A stretch of 64,000 bases of DNA from Pandoraea thiooxydans (lineage in GTDB: Bacteria > Pseudomonadota > Gammaproteobacteria > Burkholderiales > Burkholderiaceae), in NCBI RefSeq assembly GCF_001931675.1, contig NZ_CP014839.1, positions 1,302,001-1,366,000 on the forward strand, written 5' to 3'. The position numbers and the translations under genes were made by a program. The notes beneath the pieces were generated by a model. The model saw only the letters and a list, made by a program, of their open reading frames with translations, was not told where the DNA came from and ran no database searches. Below, one piece after another: positions 61,361 to 64,000 of this stretch; position 1 is the first letter of the stretch, and every line of letters starts with the position of its first letter.

Positions 61361-62641
61361 TCAGAGACTCCCGAGAACGACCACGGTGCCGATCATGGCG
61401 TAGCCGTGGGTATGAATGACGGAGACCCGGGGCGGCCTGGGAATCTGCCGCGCGCCTGCCTTGCCGCGCATTTGCAGCACCGCCTCGTAGGTATCGGACC
61501 CGGCGCTGGCGGCCCACGCATGGCCGAACGCATGGCGCCCGCCATGGGTCGACATGGGGCGGTTGCCGTCAAAGCGCAGCTGTCCGTCGCGCGCGGCGGC
61601 AAGGCCCTTGCCCGCCTCGAGATAGCCGATCGTCTCGGCCGTGCAAATGCTCGAGATATGCGAGCAGTCGTGGGTGTGCAGGTAGTCGATGTCGGCCGCC
61701 TTGATGTCGGCCATGCCAAAGGCCGCGTCGATTGCCCGCTTGTCGAATTCCCAATAGGTCGGGTCGTCGCCATACCACGGCAAGTCGCTGTAGCTGATGC
61801 CGAATCCCTTGAACTCGACCGGCTCCGATTTGCCTTGCTTGGCCAGATCGGCGCGCGTGAGCACCATGGCCGAGGCGCCGTCGGCGGTCGTCACCAGGCT
61901 CAGCAGCCGCGACGGCCACGCGACGAACGGGTTGTGCTTGTCCGATTGCCAGTAGTCGTACGGGTCGGAGAAGCCCTCGCGCGCGGCGCGGTCTTCGAGC
62001 TTTTCCTGGATGTTGGCCTTGGGCGTCATCGAGCCGTGCAATCGCCGCGTGCGGCAGAGCTCGAACATGCCGCGGTCGAAATCCTCGATCGAGATGCCGT
62101 ATTTGCGGCAGTAGCCGAGCGCGACGAGGCCGTTGTAGGTCGAGAAAATGTCGTAGCCTTGCGGCACGCCATACGCCTGGTTGACCGCCATATCGGTCCA
62201 CAGCCAGGTTTGCTGATGCGATATCGGCTCGCGCTCGTACGGGCTGAATTGCTTGACCTTGGTGCGCGTGGTCTCCACGCCGTACACCAGCACCGTGTCG
62301 TAGACGCCGGCGGCAATCGACATGGCGGCCAGCGCGGCGCCCACGTTGGTGGTCGAGCATTGCGCCTCGAAATGTACGCCGGCCTTGAACTGGGTGCCGA
62401 TCCATTTGGAGAGCTGCGTATAGGTGCCGGGCAACTGCGAGCTGGCGACCATGGCATTGCCCGCGAAGACGGCATCCACGTCCTGCGCGCTTACCCCGGC
62501 ATCGTCGAGCGCTTCCTTGACCGCACGCGCGGTGAGCTCCTGGATACTCGTTCCCTTGAGCTCGGGCGTCTCGAGCAGGTCGCCAAAACGAGAGCAGCCG
62601 ACACCCGAAATCGCCACTCGTTCGCGCAAAGTGTTTGTCAT
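61361..62641 (-). CDS. Thiolase-family protein (SCP-x/lipid-transfer type)
   Basis: 426 residues. Nucleophile Cys in FEAQCSTTNVGAALAAM. The usual GHPxGATG motif is not seen; the corresponding region is GGRHAFGHAWAASAGSD, and HTHDCSHISS is another His-rich stretch. This pattern fits the non-decarboxylating thiolase-like group that works with DUF35 proteins, such as steroid side-chain retro-aldolases. ATG 62639-62641. Confidence 0.85.
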   Translation of the reverse strand: MTNTLRERVAISGVGCSRFGDLLETPELKGTSIQELTARAVKEALDDAGVSAQDVDAVFAGNAMVASSQLPGTYTQLSKWIGTQFKAGVHFEAQCSTTNVGAALAAMSIAAGVYDTVLVYGVETTRTKVKQFSPYEREPISHQQTWLWTDMAVNQAYGVPQGYDIFSTYNGLVALGYCRKYGISIEDFDRGMFELCRTRRLHGSMTPKANIQEKLEDRAAREGFSDPYDYWQSDKHNPFVAWPSRLLSLVTTADGASAMVLTRADLAKQGKSEPVEFKGFGISYSDLPWYGDDPTYWEFDKRAIDAAFGMADIKAADIDYLHTHDCSHISSICTAETIGYLEAGKGLAAARDGQLRFDGNRPMSTHGGRHAFGHAWAASAGSDTYEAVLQMRGKAGARQIPRPPRVSVIHTHGYAMIGTVVVLGSL

Positions 62642-62702
62642 GGAAATGCCTCCTTGAATGGTCCACGCAGCGCTATCTCAGCACCGGGCAAGGGGGCATG
62701 GT

Positions 62703-62716
62703 TTGATTCACGTCAA
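62703..62716 (-). promoter_or_regulatory. Possible FNR/ANR-type box upstream of the thiolase/DUF35 operon
   Basis: TTGATTCACGTCAA fits TTGAY-N4-RTCAA, 62 bp before the thiolase ATG. No good -10 lies 31 bp away, so this is weaker than the other four sites. Confidence 0.4.
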
Positions 62717-62804
62717 TCGCGTCGTGAATTTCGCCGCAGGCGTGTGGGCGGTTTTTGGCGGTGGCGCGCTGATCCGGTCGGTCGGGTTTGGGTGCCTCGC
62801 GCCG

Positions 62805-63737
62805 TCAGTAGCGGCGCTTGCCGCGCGGGGCCGCCGCTTCGTCGAGCAGCCAGTCGCGAAAGGCGACGAGCTTCGGCATCTCGGCGCAATCGGCGCGGTA
62901 GACCACGTAGTAGGCCAGCGGGGAGGTGAAGGTGATTTCCGGAAACAGCCGCACCAGCCGGCCGGTGGCCAGGTCGTCGCCGGCCATCACGCTGCGCGCT
63001 AGCGCCACGCCGTGGCCGTCGATGGCCGCCTGCAGCACCGCGGCGGAGTTGTTGATCTTCATGCCGCGCGCGGTCGCCACGCCCGTCACGCCGGCCTTCT
63101 GCAGCCATATGTCCCAGGTGGGAAAGCCGGTGGCGGCGTCCATCGAAAGGTCATGAATCAAGGTTTCGCGCGCAAGCGACTCCGGCGTCAGCAATCGGCC
63201 GCGCCGGTGCAAGAGTTTGGGCGAACAGACTGGATATACCTCTTCGTCCATCAGCTTGACGGCGCTCAGGCCGGGCCAGTTGCCGGTGCCGTAGCGCACG
63301 CCGATATCGACGCCCAGCGCGACGAAATCCACCGGCTTGAGATTGGTGTCGAGCCGCACGTCGGTGTCGGGCCAGGCGGCCTGAAATCGCTCGATGCGCG
63401 GCAGCAGCCATTTGGCGGCAAACGCGGGGCTCACCGCCACGGTGAGCATCCCGCTGGCCGATCCTTCGCGCAGGCGCTCGAGCCCCAGCATCAGGCGATC
63501 GAACCCGGCGCGAATGTCGGGCAGGGCGCGCTCGGCGGCGTCGGTCGGCACCAGCCGCACCCGCCCGCTCGCGGCCCGGTGAAACAGCGCCACGCCCAGC
63601 GACTCTTCCAGCGTGCGCACCAGTTGCCCGACCGCGGCCGGGGTTACGTGCAATTCGGCCGCGGCAGCCGCAAAGCTCTGGTGGCGGGCGCTGGCTTCGA
63701 ACGCGCGCAATGCGTTGAGGTGAACCGGAGATTTCAT
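62805..63737 (-). CDS. LysR-family regulator, GcvA-like
   Basis: 310 residues. HTH LRAFEASARHQSFAAAAAELHVTPAAVGQLVRTLEE and a GcvA-type effector domain (VDIGVRYGTGNWPGL). Upstream of, and on the same strand as, the thiolase operon; divergent from the cupin gene at 63904, which it may control. Confidence 0.9.
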   Translation of the reverse strand: MKSPVHLNALRAFEASARHQSFAAAAAELHVTPAAVGQLVRTLEESLGVALFHRAASGRVRLVPTDAAERALPDIRAGFDRLMLGLERLREGSASGMLTVAVSPAFAAKWLLPRIERFQAAWPDTDVRLDTNLKPVDFVALGVDIGVRYGTGNWPGLSAVKLMDEEVYPVCSPKLLHRRGRLLTPESLARETLIHDLSMDAATGFPTWDIWLQKAGVTGVATARGMKINNSAAVLQAAIDGHGVALARSVMAGDDLATGRLVRLFPEITFTSPLAYYVVYRADCAEMPKLVAFRDWLLDEAAAPRGKRRY

Positions 63738-63903
63738 GACGGTAAAGATTTTCTATCGATGCCGGATACTTTATCTCGTTTGCCAGCCGGCGGGAATCGA
63801 TGAAAAATTCCACCATTGGTCCGCTCGAATGAACATGCGGCGCATGCCCGTCGGGGCGCCGGCGCCAGGCGGGCTCGGCAGATAGTTTTCCTTTTTGACA
63901 ACC

Positions 63904-64000
63904 ATGCTGATCAATGACGATTTTTCGCGTTGGGCGAGCGTGACGCCGCGCGAGTATCGGTGGGTCGCTTCCCCGCAGGGTGGCGTCGAGCGCGTCATGC
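63904..64000 (+). CDS. Cupin (ChrR-like) protein, 3' end outside window
   Basis: Only the first 32 residues are visible: MLINDDFSRWASVTPREYRW then VASPQGGVERVM. This start resembles ChrR-type cupin proteins (anti-sigma-like cupin domain, DDFS ... WVASP ... GVER). No clear ribosome-binding site. Function beyond the fold cannot be said. Confidence 0.55.
   Translation, partial: MLINDDFSRWASVTPREYRWVASPQGGVERVM

Overview
The window is high-GC chromosomal DNA from a Gram-negative betaproteobacterium, most likely Burkholderiales, Burkholderiaceae (Burkholderia, Paraburkholderia or Pandoraea-like). The reasons are the mfd-ispD-ispF block, a Burkholderia-type general porin, many LysR and MFS genes, PHA-type thiolases and a full arginine deiminase operon. 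I see no rRNA, tRNA, CRISPR array, intact insertion sequence or replication origin.

Layout. 1-3.4 kb: acyl-CoA dehydrogenase (cut by the window edge), an Old Yellow Enzyme and a thiolase. 3.5-5.2 kb: two Spy/CpxP-like periplasmic proteins and a 46-residue membrane protein behind two FNR/ANR-type promoters, one with a terminator-like hairpin in its leader. 5.3-11.5 kb: Tat-exported phosphoesterase, a MarR regulator with a repeated 12-bp operator and its partner membrane protein, a chemoreceptor and a diguanylate cyclase. 11.6-16.4 kb: mfd, ispD, ispF. 16.7-20.3 kb: winged-helix regulator divergent from a flavin monooxygenase/flavin reductase/porin set. 20.5-29.8 kb: aromatic amino acid permease with Lrp regulator, then arcD-ornithine decarboxylase-arcA-arcB-arcC with an FNR-type box upstream. 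30-35.4 kb: two MFS transporters, a second Old Yellow Enzyme and a divergent LysR gene. 35.5-40.5 kb: secreted low-complexity proteins of unknown function, two sharing a C-terminal domain, beside an outer-membrane beta-barrel; the operon has an FNR-type promoter. 40.8-47.1 kb: siderophore-interacting protein/MarR pair, PilZ protein, and a GntR-controlled set of MFS transporter, arylmalonate decarboxylase-like enzyme and hydantoinase.

48.0-51.2 kb is an accessory island, visibly AT-richer than everything around it. It holds a stand-alone HsdR-N-type PD-(D/E)XK nuclease gene three bases before a 507-residue AAA+/P-loop ATPase gene, flanked by non-coding debris. This is the best candidate for an undescribed, probably anti-phage, system. 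51.3-64 kb: aldehyde dehydrogenase with AraC regulator; a LysR-linked operon of CoA transferase, two crotonases and an MFS carrier; LysR/flavodoxin pair; a thiolase with its OB-fold partner; another LysR gene; and the start of a cupin gene.

Five TTGAY-N4-RTCAA sites suggest that low oxygen joins the Spy-like proteins, arginine fermentation and the secreted-protein operon in one regulon. At three of them a -10-like hexamer sits exactly 31 bp from the box centre.
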